Shown here: in pieces, positions 61,829 to 64,000 of the stretch
How positions within the stretch are numbered: the stretch's first letter is position 1
Layout of the letters: each line of letters opens with the position of its first letter
DNA from: G942493215 sp942493215
GTDB taxonomy: Bacteria > Bacillota_I > Bacilli_A > RF39 > UBA660
NCBI GenBank assembly: GCA_942493215.1
Contig: OW818670.1
Coordinates: 310,001-374,000 of the forward strand
Length of the DNA stretch: 64,000 bases
Reading direction: 5' to 3'
The notes under the pieces: generated by a model
The model's input: only the letters and a program-made list of their open reading frames with translations
What the model was told of the DNA's origin: nothing
Database searches by the model: none
Program-made: the position numbers and the translations under genes

Positions 61829-62464
61829 CTAGAACAATTTATTTTTTTTATAATGTAGAAAAAGAACTGTTGTTCCACTTAAAATTATAACCCCGTATAA
61901 TACCCAATAGTATTCAATAAATAAATTTAGCCACATATTTTGAATCCCTGTGGGTTCTTCACTGGGCTTATTTCTATTTATATATTCTTTAAGAATACTC
62001 TCAAATTGTGTCCGACTAACATTAATTTTAGTAAAACGTTCACAAAGATAATGTTCCTTAGCTTCTTCACATAAGAAATCTTTATAATAAGGATTATATG
62101 ATGGTAAAGTGATTGTTCTTGAGACTAATTTGTCATCATAACAACCTTTTTTAGTAGTATAAAATTCAAATTTTAATACTGATCCAGCTGCCACACCATT
62201 AATTGTTATTTCATTATTTTTAACATCATAACTATATTTTTTATTGGTTGTCGTTTCTAACATATAAATTTCGGATGTTAAATTATTAATTGTTAAATCA
62301 AATGTTGCATTGGCTTTCTCATCAAAAACATAACTGATGTTAACATTATTAGCCATTTTCGTAAGACGAACAATCTCACTTGAACTGCATTCGGCTTTAA
62401 CATAACTAAAAGGAAACATTAGTAGTATGAACAAGCATAATACTTTTTTAAAATTTCTGTTCAT
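61829..62464 (-). CDS. Exported protein with C-terminal anchor, unknown
   Basis: From ATG 62464 (GGAGGAGATTGTT) 211 residues; 28 upstream in-frame codons lack support. Signal peptide (VLCLFILLMFPFSYVKA), then a beta-rich domain (VNISYVFDEKANATFDLTINNL; ITINGVAAGSVLKFEF) with two or three Cys pairs, a helical stalk (about 150-175) and a C-terminal helix (VLYGVIILSGTTVLFL) followed by basic KKNKLF. It is 11 bases before the large secreted protein copy B. Probably a wall- or membrane-tethered accessory of the machine. Confidence 0.62.
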   Translation of the reverse strand: MNRNFKKVLCLFILLMFPFSYVKAECSSSEIVRLTKMANNVNISYVFDEKANATFDLTINNLTSEIYMLETTTNKKYSYDVKNNEITINGVAAGSVLKFEFYTTKKGCYDDKLVSRTITLPSYNPYYKDFLCEEAKEHYLCERFTKINVSRTQFESILKEYINRNKPSEEPTGIQNMWLNLFIEYYWVLYGVIILSGTTVLFLHYKKNKLF

Positions 62465-62548
62465 AACAATCTCCTCCATTATCGAATTATAACATACAAT
62501 TATATTATATTTCAACATAATTACCTTTATATACCAGCCAGTTGACAT

Positions 62549-64000
62549 TTATTGATTAGCTTTTAAAACATAATGATAAATATGATTGCGAACCTGAATT
62601 AATAATGACAGTGTACTAGCTTGTTCAACATCTTTAGGGACCTCTAAATAATAGACATCTTTTTCAACATTTTTATTAGATATTACTTGTCCCATATTTA
62701 AATGTGCCGTCTTGGTTTGACCATTAATTGTATAAACAATGTTGCCATACATCTGTAAGAATTTAGCTGGATTATTTAAATTATCTAATTTATTATACAT
62801 TGACCATATACCACTTAGTTTTAATAAAGTTTTATCATTATTAGAATTATATTTAGGGATTAAATACTCTGTTGAATTATAACATTCTGTTTTAGTAAGA
62901 CAGAACTGATAATCGTTTTTAAAACGCGAATTTATATCATACGCCGTAAGATTTAAGGAACCACTTATAATAAAATCATTATTAATTGTTAATTCTATAT
63001 TTAAAGATTGGGTCTCATTTTCTATAGTATTATCTAAATTGTCAGGATTTAGGCTAATATGATAAATTTTGTTATTATTACCACTCTTGCCATAGATAGT
63101 TCCATCATAGAAGTTTAAATTAGCATTATTTAAAGAAGTATCTTGATCAATTAAATAAGCAAACAAATAAGTTTTTTTATCAGTATTAATAATCTGATTA
63201 TAATAACTATCGCCTATATCAATAAAATCCTGATAATAATCATAAGTGGGTGAATATGTTTTATCACCAATAGATAGTTCAAACATTCCCAATCTCAAGT
63301 TTTCACTGACACCGTAACGAGACTGAATATTAACTTTTAAAAGCAAAAACTTCTTACCCACAACAATAATATTATTTTCATAATCTCTACTAGTTACATA
63401 AGACTTCGTTACCGATAAAATGTAATTAGTTGTTTGAATCGAGGTATCTTCTTTAAATTGGCGATTATTATCCATATATAATACCATTACTAATACGCCA
63501 CTAAAAACAATTAAGCAAAGAGCAAGATTAATTATATATCTATTTTCAACATAAGCATACTTAAAAAATCGTAATTTTTGTTTTAATTTCTTATTAATAT
63601 GATTGACATCAAAATCAAATGATACTTCAAATTCTTCTTTATCTTCAACTTCAATATGTAAATCAGCTATATCTTGGCCAAAATTAAATTTTTTTATATC
63701 AAAGCCCGTTGCTCTTATTGCAAAGCTAACAATACTAATAACCTGAAGAACCATAAGAATACCCAACAAATCATAAATAAACAAAATAATACGAATATCA
63801 ATAGCTGTTATTTCCATGATTGAAACTTGATAATAACAATAATAATAAAATAAGCCTAAAAAGATATAGAAAAATAAATTCATAAAATAAAGAAGCGTTT
63901 TTTTCTTTTTAAAATTCAATAACCAAATAACTATTATTAGTAGTAACGCTAGCAATGTTACAATAAAGTAAGTTGTTGGATTAAATAAACTATCAGTCAA
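62549..64000 (-). CDS. Multi-helix membrane protein with extracytoplasmic domain, reaching the window edge
   Basis: At least 483 residues; a TTG lies exactly at the edge (64000), so the true start may be outside. Three or four helices in the first 115 residues, an acidic cytoplasmic stretch (DLHIEVEDKEEFEVSFDFD), one more helix (about 168-188), then about 290 residues outside, beta-rich, with a single Cys pair (FCLTKTECYN). No family recognised. First gene of the visible cluster on the same strand and a candidate for the missing VirB8-like or TcpC-like bitopic scaffold, though that is only position and topology. Confidence 0.55.
   Translation of the reverse strand: MTDSLFNPTTYFIVTLLALLLIIVIWLLNFKKKKTLLYFMNLFFYIFLGLFYYYCYYQVSIMEITAIDIRIILFIYDLLGILMVLQVISIVSFAIRATGFDIKKFNFGQDIADLHIEVEDKEEFEVSFDFDVNHINKKLKQKLRFFKYAYVENRYIINLALCLIVFSGVLVMVLYMDNNRQFKEDTSIQTTNYILSVTKSYVTSRDYENNIIVVGKKFLLLKVNIQSRYGVSENLRLGMFELSIGDKTYSPTYDYYQDFIDIGDSYYNQIINTDKKTYLFAYLIDQDTSLNNANLNFYDGTIYGKSGNNNKIYHISLNPDNLDNTIENETQSLNIELTINNDFIISGSLNLTAYDINSRFKNDYQFCLTKTECYNSTEYLIPKYNSNNDKTLLKLSGIWSMYNKLDNLNNPAKFLQMYGNIVYTINGQTKTAHLNMGQVISNKNVEKDVYYLEVPKDVEQASTLSLLIQVRNHIYHYVLKANQ

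Noticed and set aside
35922..64000. Ordinary integrative conjugative element
   Set aside because: VirD4-, VirB4-, VirB6- and VirB3-like genes are present, but no relaxase, integrase, oriT-like repeat or partition gene was found up to the edge. It cannot be excluded that they lie to the right of the window.
1..64000. Mollicute genetic code (TGA as Trp)
   Set aside because: TGA ends well-defined genes (for example 60252-61817 in the ATGA overlap) and tryptophan is written TGG in conserved positions, so the standard bacterial code applies.

Overview
The window is visibly AT-rich, uses TGA as a stop codon (for example at the end of the gene at 60252-61817) and TGG for tryptophan, and reads as chromosomal DNA of a low-GC Firmicute. 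The scpA-scpB pair, the rnr-smpB-tmRNA block, the UPF0736/YjbA-type protein and the gene style suggest an uncultured gut Bacilli lineage (RF39/Erysipelotrichia-like). That placement is inference. Three genes of spore type (a CotY/CotZ-like coat protein, a spore photoproduct lyase homologue and a LysM-CAP protein without signal peptide) suggest a spore-forming ancestor or a spore former.

Layout. 1-8.2 kb: a truncated UPF0736 gene, a MacB-type ABC exporter with its own promoter and a palindromic operator, an Ig-like/M60-like surface metallopeptidase, two small unknowns and an orphan type IV prepilin with a large ectodomain. 8.3-15.4 kb: tRNA-Leu, a frameshifted unknown, scpB-scpA, a membrane-anchored acidic protein and a heterodimeric ABC exporter. 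15.5-25.5 kb: mostly single genes, including coat protein, DMP19-like, CYTH, an IS3-family insertion sequence sitting in a terminator loop, phosphoesterase, SplB-like, YkgJ-like and LysM-CAP. 25.7-30.2 kb: a TetR-regulated membrane pair, a DUF3419-like protein, a polytopic membrane protein and a CPBP protease. 30.3-35.9 kb: tmRNA, smpB, rnr, rmuC and a rhodanese.

35.9 kb to the right edge (about 28 kb, all minus strand) is the notable part. Read in transcription order it encodes unknown membrane and secreted proteins, two copies of a secreted-protein/minor-pilin pair, a Tad pilus core (CpaB, CpaF/TadA ATPase, TadB, TadC), a tiny Flp-like pilin, two TadE-like pseudopilins and a TadZ-like protein. 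Then come seven tandem paralogues of a two-helix VirB2/TrbC-like protein and a large secreted protein ending in the same two-helix module. After these come a VirB6/TrbL-like protein, a PrgI/VirB3-like protein, a VirB4 ATPase split over two genes, a three-domain peptidoglycan hydrolase, a lipoprotein and a VirD4/TraG coupling ATPase. No relaxase, integrase or prepilin peptidase is seen.

My reading is that this is a chromosomal envelope machine combining a Tad-type pilus and a type IV secretion-type translocon. The two halves share a direction and, in four pilin-like proteins, a small Cys-G-W-Cys knob. Whether it moves DNA, protein or only builds surface fibres cannot be told from the sequence.
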